The notes under the pieces: model-generated
The model's input: only the letters and a program-made list of their open reading frames with translations
Database searches by the model: none
Told to the model about the DNA's origin: nothing
Program-made: the position numbers and the translations under genes
Source of the DNA: Paludibacteraceae bacterium
GTDB lineage: Bacteria > Bacteroidota > Bacteroidia > Bacteroidales > Paludibacteraceae
Length of the DNA: 50,075 nt
Direction of reading: 5' to 3'
Assembly (NCBI GenBank): GCA_905234685.1
Contig: CAJOIR010000014.1
Span: forward strand, 1-50,075
Shown here: piece by piece, positions 40,542 through 49,790 of the stretch
Layout: each line of letters opens with the position of its first letter
How positions within the stretch are numbered: the stretch's first letter is position 1

Positions 40542-43058
40542 TTATTCAACTTGTGCGCCAAGCACATTGTAAGTCTTGCCGTCACGGAGAATATAAATAT
40601 TGCCGTTGCGGAGGATCTTCTGTGCAGGCTGCTCGGATGAAAGATTATCTAAAGAAGTTGGATCAACAGAAGCACCTTTGTAGAAATAAACGTTGTCAAT
40701 AGCAATCTTTTCAGGTTGAGGAGCACGCATACCTGTGAATTTAAGCCAACGGACATTCTGAAGATTTGCCTCAGTAAATGCAGATAATGACAAGTCAAAT
40801 GAATTCCAACCAGTTTCTGTGATTGACAGATTTGCCAATTTGGTATCATTAATAAACACCTCACCTGCAGTAAACGCTGTAATTGTATGAATATCCACAT
40901 GCATGTATTCCATGTCTCTCAGATCAAGTCCTACATTAGTTCCATCAGTATATCCATCCTTTCCTCTAATAGCAGCAGTACCTACACCATTATCTCCCCA
41001 GGCAATCCAATCAATTGTAGATGTATTATAAAGCAACATGTTATTACCATTAACTTCCATAGCAACAGGAGCAGGGATATTACTCCACTGATTGAGAGAA
41101 AATCCGTCTTCTACAGCAGGCGTGTATGCATCGGAATAGACAGAGCGAACATTTGCAGCATCTCTAACAGGAGGTGTAGGAGCATTGACAGTAGGTATGT
41201 TAGGATTAGCAGCTGTTGTAACATTCTCAACCAAAACGCTGTTGTCAGACTCATTGTCGCTTGCATCAACAGCAGAAACGGTAAAATTATATGTAGTGGA
41301 AGATGCAAGTCCTGTTATTGTAATATTACATGATTCGGAGCCAATAATTTCCTGATTGATACTATTGGTTGCGTCAACAACATGATACTTCAGTACAGCC
41401 ACATTATCAGTTGCAGTTACGGCAAGTGTTGCTGAATTATAAGTAACACTTGACAGTGTTGCCGTACTCATTACAGGTTTAGTATTATCTGCAGGTGACA
41501 CCCATTCAGTACCAAACACTTTCAAGTCCATAATTTTAACACCATATTGTGATATTGCTTCTGTGCTCCATACACGAACATAACGGACTTTTGTATTGTC
41601 TGTTTCTGTACCTATGAGATATTCCCAGTGGGTAGCGATAGCATCCCAGCCGGCATTGTAAGCAGTACGCCAGTCTTCCTTATTTGCGGAGAAGTCCACA
41701 TGATAATGCTTTGAGCATGCACCTTCCCAACGAATAGCAATAAGGTTGATATCGTAAAAACCACCCAAATCAACTATTATCCATGCGTCATACACACGTT
41801 CAGAGCCTGTCTCACCAGTACGTGCACTCCACAGGCTACCTTCGTTGTTATCCACAGCAAACGAAGGTGGAAGATTCTTGGTCACGTCATAACCACTCGC
41901 TTCAGTTTCTTTATTCAAAGCCACATTACTTCCTTCATAGCCGTAAACCAGAATAGCCGCAGAGCGTACTTCACCGCTATATGCCACAATGCTTGCGCCA
42001 CCTATCTGGTCAGGTATATATGTATTCCCACTCATGTGACCTGCAGCAGCAGGAGTGATTTCATAAGAGATGTCAGCAGCCATATTTACGTTATTCTGGT
42101 CTTTGCCCTGGGCTGTCAATGCGACACCTGCACCACTCACTGGAGTGAAAGCTGAAGCTGTAGAGAGAGTTATTGAAGTCAATACGCTAACATTCGGCAT
42201 ATACACACGGAATTCCCAGAACGAGTAGGCATAACCTGTACCACGCTTAATACCTTGGAAACGCACATAACGTGCGGTAGTTTTCGCAAACTCTATTGTC
42301 TGTGTATATGGGAACGGACCAGAAATGGTCTGATCAGTAATAGTGGAGACAGCAGTCCATGTGCTTTCGTCATCACTTACCTGAATTTCAAATGACTTAC
42401 CCCACGCTCCTTCCCAAACAATCTGCACGGTGTTGAATATACGTTTTTGTCCAAGGTCCACCTGCCACCATTGATCATCTTTTTGTGCATCAGTCATGTC
42501 TGCAGTCTCTGACCACCAGCGGGTATCGGTATTGTCATCATTGGCAAGAGAAGCAGCATTACCTGATTTGGCTGATGCTGTACCACCATTGGCAGGAAGA
42601 GCGAAATTGGTGTCAAAGATTTCAGTCGGTTCGGGGTCGCCGCCACCACCGCCACCTTCGGTGCCGTCAACATAATAGACGGTAAAAGTATAGTTCTTAC
42701 CCCCTCCTGCATCTGTTGTAACATTTACAACGGTCTCTTTTGCGGTGAAAGCCGTTAAATGCATTACCATACCACCACCTTGAACATCATAGTTTCCTGC
42801 ACCTAAATCGCAAGATTGAATTGCACCTGTAAAAGTTGTGTATATACCCGGAGCAGTGGCAAAATCAGGATGCTGAATATTAACTACACCTTGGTCTCCG
42901 TCAGGAGCCACTTTGTACTTGTTGGAATAAGCGCCGCCACCGGCACCATCACCAATCCACTCATAGCCACTCCAATCAATGGCATGTACTGCGAACGTAC
43001 CTCCCAGTATCAGTGCGACTGTGAGGAACATTGTCTTAAATGAATGTTGTGTTTTCAT
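40542..43058 (-). CDS. Secreted multidomain discoidin/FN3 protein (838 residues)
   Basis: Signal peptide 1-26 (FLTVALILGGTFAVHA). Domains in order: an unrecognised N-terminal beta domain (about 27-133), a Gly6 linker (135-140), an F5/8-type C (discoidin/CBM32-like) domain (about 147-287), an Ig-like domain (about 290-373), a second F5/8 C domain (about 376-516), an FN3 domain (about 527-615), and a beta-sandwich with the SDAY signature (about 637-795; YSDAYTP and IDNVYFYK). A short tail ends KILRNGNIYILRDGKTYNVL. No catalytic motif is seen; it is probably a glycan-binding surface protein. It is the last gene of the glucan locus. The tail may be an export or sorting signal. Confidence 0.85.
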   Translation of the reverse strand: MKTQHSFKTMFLTVALILGGTFAVHAIDWSGYEWIGDGAGGGAYSNKYKVAPDGDQGVVNIQHPDFATAPGIYTTFTGAIQSCDLGAGNYDVQGGGMVMHLTAFTAKETVVNVTTDAGGGKNYTFTVYYVDGTEGGGGGGDPEPTEIFDTNFALPANGGTASAKSGNAASLANDDNTDTRWWSETADMTDAQKDDQWWQVDLGQKRIFNTVQIVWEGAWGKSFEIQVSDDESTWTAVSTITDQTISGPFPYTQTIEFAKTTARYVRFQGIKRGTGYAYSFWEFRVYMPNVSVLTSITLSTASAFTPVSGAGVALTAQGKDQNNVNMAADISYEITPAAAGHMSGNTYIPDQIGGASIVAYSGEVRSAAILVYGYEGSNVALNKETEASGYDVTKNLPPSFAVDNNEGSLWSARTGETGSERVYDAWIIVDLGGFYDINLIAIRWEGACSKHYHVDFSANKEDWRTAYNAGWDAIATHWEYLIGTETDNTKVRYVRVWSTEAISQYGVKIMDLKVFGTEWVSPADNTKPVMSTATLSSVTYNSATLAVTATDNVAVLKYHVVDATNSINQEIIGSESCNITITGLASSTTYNFTVSAVDASDNESDNSVLVENVTTAANPNIPTVNAPTPPVRDAANVRSVYSDAYTPAVEDGFSLNQWSNIPAPVAMEVNGNNMLLYNTSTIDWIAWGDNGVGTAAIRGKDGYTDGTNVGLDLRDMEYMHVDIHTITAFTAGEVFINDTKLANLSITETGWNSFDLSLSAFTEANLQNVRWLKFTGMRAPQPEKIAIDNVYFYKGASVDPTSLDNLSSEQPAQKILRNGNIYILRDGKTYNVLGAQVE

Positions 43059-43116
43059 TGTGTTGAAAGTTTTAATTGTTAATACTAATATTGTTTAATG
43101 TTAAAAAAAATAATGT

Positions 43117-45927
43117 TCAAAGGTTAACAGGTTGTCCGAGGATGTTATAGCGGATGCCGTTGTAGAGAATGATAATCCGATTATTCTCCCACAATTTAAC
43201 AGCGGCATTGCTATTGTCGTGTATCTCGTCGACACCTGTGGTCTCACCCCAGAAATATACATTATCAATGAACATCGAAGCAGTGCCATCAGGTGCTGCA
43301 TTGAAGAACTTTATCTGGAAGAGGTCCTTATGGTTGACAGTGGGGAAAGACGTGATTGGTATATCATAGGAGTTCCACAGGCCTGCACGCAGAGTCATCT
43401 TATACTCACCTTCCTTGGCAGGGTCACCCGGGGAGATGGTGGTGATGCTGAGTGCGGTAGCATTGACAGGATATACATCGATATGCAACTGAGCACGCTT
43501 AGAAACATCGATATGAGTATTGAGTTCCCAACCAATGTAGTTCATGTTGGTTAGGAGCAACACTTTGTCATTCTGCGACACAGACTCTTCCTGCATGACG
43601 GTAGTCTGACTCCAATTTCCGACATTGAAGCCTGTGGCGGACGTGTATGCATCGCTGTAAAGACAAGTTACCATAGCAGCATCTTTGTCGGGAGCAGGTG
43701 CAGGTGTGAGTTCAAGCGTAGTGATGTGGACCTCTACAGCCTCCGAGCTGTTCTGAGCCTCATCAACTGCAGTGACAAGCAGTTTGTAAGGAGTGCCAGG
43801 TTTGAGACCTGTGACACTGACATGAGTCTCTGCACCAGAGCGTGACCCAACTTTGGTTATGATATTTTCTCCTTCCTTGACAAAGAAATTAAGTATACCA
43901 GAGTTGTCCTTTGCGGAGCATGTCAGTTCAACACCAAAATACGACACCTCACCCTGCTTGACACTAAGGTCGGTAGGTGCTTCGGTGTCCACGTAATCGG
44001 AAGTGCGGTAGAAATAGACGTTATCGATAGAGAGGTCGGTCTGACCTGCGTAGCCCGTGAACTGGAACTGGAATAGGTGAAAGAGGTCGAGTGTGGGGAA
44101 GTCCTTTTTGATGTCGAAGTCAAACGAGTTCCATTGACCGCCGACCACCTGCACTGTCTTGCTTGCGACGATGGTAGGTACACTTCCACCTGTAGTAGGG
44201 CCGACAGTGACAGAGCCGCTCTGCGAAGGCCAGATGTCAACGTGAAGCATCTCCATCATAGGGCACATTATCTCGCCATACTGCCAACCAATAATACCAC
44301 CCATCTGACCGTAATAGTGGAGAAAATGGTCACCAGAAAGTTCCTCTTCAGTGAGTGAAGGGTTCTGCCACCAGCCTTCATTGTAGGAGTTAAGTGAGGC
44401 AGGAGCGAACTCATACGCATCGGAATAGAGTGAACGCACTTGTGCTGCAGGCACATGAGGCACAGGTGCGGTGGTGTTGGGCACAGTATAGTACCTGTCG
44501 GTAGTCACCTGCACCTGCTTTGAATCGGACTCATTCAAACTTCCATCAACAGCAGTGACAAGCAAGGTGTAGGTAGTCTCAGCCTGCAGACCGGTGACTG
44601 TGATGATGCCATCGGACGTAGGAGTATACTTAGCATTGATGCCATGGGCAGACTCAACAACATGGTATGCAAAGATTTCGTTATTGTCGGTAGCAGCCAC
44701 AGAGAGTGACACCCATGTGGAGCCTTTCTCCTTGAGTTCAGCCTTGCTGATGACAGGTCTCTCTGTGTCGGTTGCATCGAAAGCAGTACCATAGACCTTC
44801 AACTCACGAATCTTAACACCATACTGCGTAGCGGCCTTGGTGGAGAAAACTTTAACATAACGCACCTTGCGTGATTCAGCTACATTGTCGTACCAGAAGT
44901 CTTTCCTATGGTCAACACCCGGGTTGCCTGCATAAGAATATGCAACGGACCATGTTGCAGCGTCAGGCGAGAACTGCACAGTATAGTTCTGCGAGCATGC
45001 GCCCTCGAAATATAGATATACAAGGTCTAAGTTATAGAAGTCACCCAGATCGACCTGCATCCATGCATCATAAACATAGTTCTCTGTGCCTTGGTCAGGC
45101 ATCTCCCACATGGAACCATCGTTATTGTCAACAGCATTACCTGGATTATTACTTCCTTCGATGGCAGTAACGGTCTTGCCAAATGCGAGGTTCTCGCCTT
45201 CATAGGCAAAGATGCTGAATGATGCTGATAAAATACCCACATTAGCTTTCACATCGATCATACCTTTCTTTAGAGCAGTTATTTTGCCAGATGCAATGGT
45301 GGCAGTTCCTTCAGGCAAGACAGAATAAGAAACATCAACATCCATGTGACGACCATTCTGGTCGAGTGTAGTGACAGTCAGGTCAACAGGATCACCCACT
45401 TTTGTCACTTGCGGAGCAGTAACGTTGAAGGTGGTGAGCACAGGTATGCCCGGAAGCAGCACGCGGAACTCATAGAAAGAGTATCCATAAGGAGTGCCGC
45501 GCTCCTTGCCATTAAAGCGGATATAGCGAGCAGTGGTCTTCTCAAAATCGAACGACTGCTCGTACGGGAAACCATCCAACGCCTGACCTTCCACTTTTAC
45601 TATCTCAGTCCACGATGTGGTGTCAGTAGAGGCTTCGATGGTGAAAGTCTTGCCATAGGCTCCTTCCCAACGAATCTGAATGTTATTGAAGATACGCTCC
45701 TGCCCCATATCAAGAGTCCATATCTGTGGATCAATACCATGCGCTGACTCCCAACGGCTATCATTGTTACCATCAATAGCTTCTGCAGCATTACCAGATG
45801 TAGCCGTAGCAGAAGATCCGTTTGTCTGCAAGGCAAAGTTGACATCGAAAATCTCCTCAGCCCCCTGTGCAGTTGTTGCAAACATGAGAGCAACATAAGC
45901 AACGAGTGTAGAGATTGTGTGTTTCAT
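43117..45927 (-). CDS. Secreted multidomain discoidin/FN3 protein (936 residues)
   Basis: Signal peptide about 1-22. Domains: F5/8 C (24-160), Ig-like (163-242), F5/8 C (245-380), FN3 (388-478), SDAY beta-sandwich (485-641; LYSDAYEF, FDFDIKKDF, IDNVYFYR), FN3 (647-738) and a second SDAY beta-sandwich (742-893; LYSDAYTS, IDNVYFWG). A tail with WENNRIIILYNGIRYNILGQ closes it. The architecture matches the downstream 838-residue protein with one extra FN3-SDAY pair, which suggests duplication. SDAY modules are common on beta-glucan enzymes of Bacteroidetes; here no enzyme domain is attached. It lies 46 nt after the GH81 gene. Confidence 0.85.
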   Translation of the reverse strand: MKHTISTLVAYVALMFATTAQGAEEIFDVNFALQTNGSSATATSGNAAEAIDGNNDSRWESAHGIDPQIWTLDMGQERIFNNIQIRWEGAYGKTFTIEASTDTTSWTEIVKVEGQALDGFPYEQSFDFEKTTARYIRFNGKERGTPYGYSFYEFRVLLPGIPVLTTFNVTAPQVTKVGDPVDLTVTTLDQNGRHMDVDVSYSVLPEGTATIASGKITALKKGMIDVKANVGILSASFSIFAYEGENLAFGKTVTAIEGSNNPGNAVDNNDGSMWEMPDQGTENYVYDAWMQVDLGDFYNLDLVYLYFEGACSQNYTVQFSPDAATWSVAYSYAGNPGVDHRKDFWYDNVAESRKVRYVKVFSTKAATQYGVKIRELKVYGTAFDATDTERPVISKAELKEKGSTWVSLSVAATDNNEIFAYHVVESAHGINAKYTPTSDGIITVTGLQAETTYTLLVTAVDGSLNESDSKQVQVTTDRYYTVPNTTAPVPHVPAAQVRSLYSDAYEFAPASLNSYNEGWWQNPSLTEEELSGDHFLHYYGQMGGIIGWQYGEIMCPMMEMLHVDIWPSQSGSVTVGPTTGGSVPTIVASKTVQVVGGQWNSFDFDIKKDFPTLDLFHLFQFQFTGYAGQTDLSIDNVYFYRTSDYVDTEAPTDLSVKQGEVSYFGVELTCSAKDNSGILNFFVKEGENIITKVGSRSGAETHVSVTGLKPGTPYKLLVTAVDEAQNSSEAVEVHITTLELTPAPAPDKDAAMVTCLYSDAYTSATGFNVGNWSQTTVMQEESVSQNDKVLLLTNMNYIGWELNTHIDVSKRAQLHIDVYPVNATALSITTISPGDPAKEGEYKMTLRAGLWNSYDIPITSFPTVNHKDLFQIKFFNAAPDGTASMFIDNVYFWGETTGVDEIHDNSNAAVKLWENNRIIILYNGIRYNILGQPVNL

Positions 45928-45973
45928 ACAGTTAAGATTATTAAGTTAAACATATAGGTTATTTGATATTTTA

Positions 45974-48900
45974 TCATTCATTGAGGTGTCGCCCTGTAGC
46001 ATCGAATATGCCATAAACAGGATGACAGAGATACAGATTCCCATTCCTATGGAACTTATAAGGTCTTTCCTTGGTCGTAGATACAACATCTATGCCGGTC
46101 TGTCCGTTTCCGCAACGGCCTGTGCCATAAACCTCAAGTTCCCAAAGTGAGGCGCCATAACCAGTATTACGGGCTTTGCAAACAAGGCGCACATACTGTG
46201 CAGATACCGGTTGTCCGCCCTGCATAACAGGAACAACTTCAGTACCACCATTAGACATGGTAGTAGAATATACAATAGTATAATTGACAGCATCCTGACT
46301 GAGCAAAACTTCATATGCAGTGGCATATGCAGACTCCCAAAGGAGACGCACAGAGGTAAGGTTGTAACAACTACCAAGGTTGACTTCAATCCATTCACCA
46401 TCCTGAAAACGGCTGGACCAACGGGTGTCGGTCTTCCCGTCAACGGCAGCAGCAGGTTTAGTGCCGTCATTCTCGTAACCTGAGGCAATTGCATGTTTGC
46501 CGAGAGCGAGGTTTACCTCTGTATATGGAAGGCGATGAACTATGGTTGTTGCCTGCATGTCGTTGCAAAGGAAAGTGAGAGTGGTGTCACCTGCCTGAGC
46601 AGCATGGTAGATATATTGGCAAGTGTCAAGCACTACGCCAAACTGGTTGACACAACTTATGACAAAAGTCTCTATCTCACCCACAGGCACAGTTGGTTCC
46701 AGAGGAGCCACAACAACCGCAACCGGGCGTTCAGCCTCCATTACCACAAGTTGGTACACTGCACTGACACCGCCACACTCAGCCTTGACAAATACTGCTC
46801 CGTATTTACTGCAAGTCAATACGTTGCCGCTGAGCGAAGCCTCTCCTTCAACAACAGACAAAACCGGTTGACAAGCCACTATGCCACCCAGTGCATCATA
46901 ACCCGTGACAGTTATAATTGTGCTCTGACCTTGCTTCAAAACATTGTCGTCTGCCATTACGGCCAAGGCAAAGAGTTTGCCTGCAACACCATTCATCGGT
47001 CTGCCGTACGCCTCCAATTCATATAGTGAAGTGCCATAGATAGTAGCACGCTCTAAACCTGTAATGCGAAGGTATCGTCCACGAGATGTAGAAAGTTGAT
47101 TGTTCAATTCAGAAAGATATACAGTCTCCACACCGCCTGATGATGTAAGCACAGCAGTGTGCCACGTATGATTATCATCAGACAAGGCTATCTCATAACG
47201 CGAAGCATAAGCTGTCTCCCAATGGAGAACAAGATGGTTGACATAACACTTCTCGCCAAGGTCAACAACAGCAAACTCACCGTCCTGATGAGTTGAGCCC
47301 CAACGCGTAGTGTAATCACCATCGGTAAGTGAGACAGGTAGCGTACCTGCATTTTCCGATGATGACACAGTGACGGACTTATGCAATGCAAGATTAGCAT
47401 AAGGCAAGTCCCATGCCATAGAGTCGGTGACAGCAGTCTGTTTGTCGTCAGGTATAACAGGGAAAGCAACGGTCTTGCCTGAACCTTCAGCAAAGAGATT
47501 CATGCCGACAACATGTGCAACGACAACAGTGTCCTTTGCACCAAAGAAATGTACACGCTGTGAGCGCATATTGACGTTATATACGGCGTATGTTGTGACT
47601 CCACTGACAGTATCAGTATATGCACATGCAAGCGGATAGTCACTGAAGATGTCATATCGTTTCTCCCCGAGAGAGCGGTGAATGTGAGTCAGCCAATAGG
47701 TTATACCACCCGTATCAGTGTTGCGTGCAAGGGGCTTGTTCTGCAAGTACATCCTATCCCAAACACGAGCAGCGGAGTCAGCATTGAAGAGCGAGAGATA
47801 GGAAAGACACACGTTGCCAAGCCCTGACTCATCGCCTAAGCCGTTTGTCTCCGCCTCATAGTCACCCACCTCCTTGGCAGCATACATCTGCGTGTAGTCC
47901 CAACGAGTGAAAGCAAGGTCTTCAGAGAAACAGTTGGAGAGTATGGGCGATATAGGCAACCATTGAATAGAGTGCATCCAAACAGGGTCACCCGAGAACC
48001 ACGTCCACCACCCCACTCCCTGCATGGTTAGATTGCAGCAGTACGGGTGTGTGTATTTGGTATAGTCAATATTGCGACGAGCACGGTCGAACCAGTATTC
48101 AGACACTGCATGCGCCTCAACCGTATAACCGTATATACCTGCATTAAGCATCTCTGTGTCACCTAATGCGGCACCGAGCATCATCACCGCTCCCCATGAC
48201 TGCAAAGCCTCACTTGACGACTCCTGACCATTGCCGTTGCCCTCGTTGCCCATACCGCCTGCGAACGAGTGTCCGCAATAAGGGTTGAAAGTACGCATAT
48301 AAGGATAACGGCTATCATTACGCAACCAGCAGGCATAATCAAGAGCCACCTCCCGAGCCATCTGATCGTATTTGTCACGAAAATCGCTGTCAAGCATGCA
48401 CATCACAGCCGAGGCATAAACAAAATATCCATAGTGGAAATGGTGGTCGTTGAAGGTCTCTGAGTCGTATGAAGGGTCGAAACCAACCAAAGCACCGAAC
48501 CGTGGGAAGCGGGCGAAATAACGGTCTGACTCACCTGGTGTATAGGTGTACCAGTCCTCAAGTATTGCACGCAGACGACTGTGAGCAACACGGTAGTTTA
48601 CAGTGTCGCCCATTTGCATCGCAAAAGTCATATAGTGCATCATCTGAATGAGCCCCTTGCCACCCCAATAGGTATCGGCACCAAAAGAGCCACGCTGAAC
48701 ATAATCGGCATTGAGAGACTGCATGATGGTCTTGGAGAAGCCTTCAGCCCACTCAAACGGCGCCGGGAAGAAGGGCAGAATACCATGTGTCGTGTATCTA
48801 AAACAGAAGTCATTACCTGCAGCAATACGCATCTCACCACGTGGTGTGAGATATGAGACATAGCCGCTGCCACCAGTTAAGAACTTAACATCGCTGTCTG

Positions 48901-49786
48901 TAACATTGTTGTTCTTACTATATTCCAAACTATGATAGTGATGAGGCAAGAAACCAAGAATGCAAGGTTTTAAACTGATTGCACCAGTAAATATATCTTC
49001 CGTAAAGATACGGAAATAAGTATCAAGACAAGAGATATCCTGTTTCACACTATAGTCCGCCACAGTCTTTCGAGGTACATGCCATACATAAGACTCCACG
49101 GAAGAAGCATCCAAACCATCAGTCAACAATGCAACCACTAACCAGTTTTTGCCATTTACAGCACGAGTCCACACTGCATATCTGTCTAAATCAGGATTTA
49201 CAACAGCAAGTTCAATGCCCTCTGCCTCAAGCCACACAAGAGGTGAACCCTGTACGCAGGTTGTACGCACCCATGCATCGCCATCCTGCATGATGAACGA
49301 GACGGAGAAGTCGGACCAAGAGTCAATGAGCGCCTCGGAGAACACAGCAGGACGCCCAGTAGCAGTATGACGGAATGCGACAGACAGAGGGGTATCCCAC
49401 TTGACTTCACAGCCAGTAGGTTCCCAATGGTCAGGATATCCAATCTCTATGCCCGCCTCCGTTGCCTCCGTCCACCCAGGATAGAACCAGAGTTTGCCTG
49501 TCCACTGATTAACAAGAGCATAGGTCCACCAATCGTTTGTCGGTAAAGCAATAGAACCTTCTTTAGTGCCATCAGCCAAAGAGAGCCGACTCAAAAGCGA
49601 ATCCGGAAGATAAAGTCGGCGGTGTTCAGTCTGATACGCCTGACAGCCATCGTGCTCAGCAGAGCGGCTCTCAGTAAGTGGCGCATATGAGGCATAGGAG
49701 CCTGCGCCCACATGAACAGCATGCTGGGCTGCAGTCTGCATAAGACAGAACAACAAGGCAACCAATATGAGCGAGGATGAACGCAT
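45974..49786 (-). CDS. GH81 endo-beta-1,3-glucanase with two discoidin domains
   Basis: 1270 residues from MRSSSLILVALLFCLMQTAA (signal peptide); a TTG six codons upstream overlaps the previous stop and is not used. The GH81 domain (about 75-720) begins TNDWWTYALVNQW and has the catalytic region ETFNDHHFHYGYFVYASA with Asp447, and NGQESSSEALQ with Glu522 and Glu526, spaced as in known GH81 enzymes; GDPVWMHSIQWLP follows. Then come F5/8 C (about 795-928), two Ig-like domains (930-1088), F5/8 C (about 1090-1222) and a short tail. It cuts internal beta-1,3-glucosidic bonds of laminarin, callose or fungal glucan outside the cell. The GH30-like gene ends four bases upstream. Confidence 0.92.
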   Translation of the reverse strand: MRSSSLILVALLFCLMQTAAQHAVHVGAGSYASYAPLTESRSAEHDGCQAYQTEHRRLYLPDSLLSRLSLADGTKEGSIALPTNDWWTYALVNQWTGKLWFYPGWTEATEAGIEIGYPDHWEPTGCEVKWDTPLSVAFRHTATGRPAVFSEALIDSWSDFSVSFIMQDGDAWVRTTCVQGSPLVWLEAEGIELAVVNPDLDRYAVWTRAVNGKNWLVVALLTDGLDASSVESYVWHVPRKTVADYSVKQDISCLDTYFRIFTEDIFTGAISLKPCILGFLPHHYHSLEYSKNNNVTDSDVKFLTGGSGYVSYLTPRGEMRIAAGNDFCFRYTTHGILPFFPAPFEWAEGFSKTIMQSLNADYVQRGSFGADTYWGGKGLIQMMHYMTFAMQMGDTVNYRVAHSRLRAILEDWYTYTPGESDRYFARFPRFGALVGFDPSYDSETFNDHHFHYGYFVYASAVMCMLDSDFRDKYDQMAREVALDYACWLRNDSRYPYMRTFNPYCGHSFAGGMGNEGNGNGQESSSEALQSWGAVMMLGAALGDTEMLNAGIYGYTVEAHAVSEYWFDRARRNIDYTKYTHPYCCNLTMQGVGWWTWFSGDPVWMHSIQWLPISPILSNCFSEDLAFTRWDYTQMYAAKEVGDYEAETNGLGDESGLGNVCLSYLSLFNADSAARVWDRMYLQNKPLARNTDTGGITYWLTHIHRSLGEKRYDIFSDYPLACAYTDTVSGVTTYAVYNVNMRSQRVHFFGAKDTVVVAHVVGMNLFAEGSGKTVAFPVIPDDKQTAVTDSMAWDLPYANLALHKSVTVSSSENAGTLPVSLTDGDYTTRWGSTHQDGEFAVVDLGEKCYVNHLVLHWETAYASRYEIALSDDNHTWHTAVLTSSGGVETVYLSELNNQLSTSRGRYLRITGLERATIYGTSLYELEAYGRPMNGVAGKLFALAVMADDNVLKQGQSTIITVTGYDALGGIVACQPVLSVVEGEASLSGNVLTCSKYGAVFVKAECGGVSAVYQLVVMEAERPVAVVVAPLEPTVPVGEIETFVISCVNQFGVVLDTCQYIYHAAQAGDTTLTFLCNDMQATTIVHRLPYTEVNLALGKHAIASGYENDGTKPAAAVDGKTDTRWSSRFQDGEWIEVNLGSCYNLTSVRLLWESAYATAYEVLLSQDAVNYTIVYSTTMSNGGTEVVPVMQGGQPVSAQYVRLVCKARNTGYGASLWELEVYGTGRCGNGQTGIDVVSTTKERPYKFHRNGNLYLCHPVYGIFDATGRHLNE

Positions 49787-49790
49787 TCCG

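Noticed and set aside
40370..40585. Small protein with WHN repeats opposite the der downstream region
   Set aside because: The reading frame is simply the translation of the 9-nt tandem repeat and overlaps a real gene end; no start context or homology.
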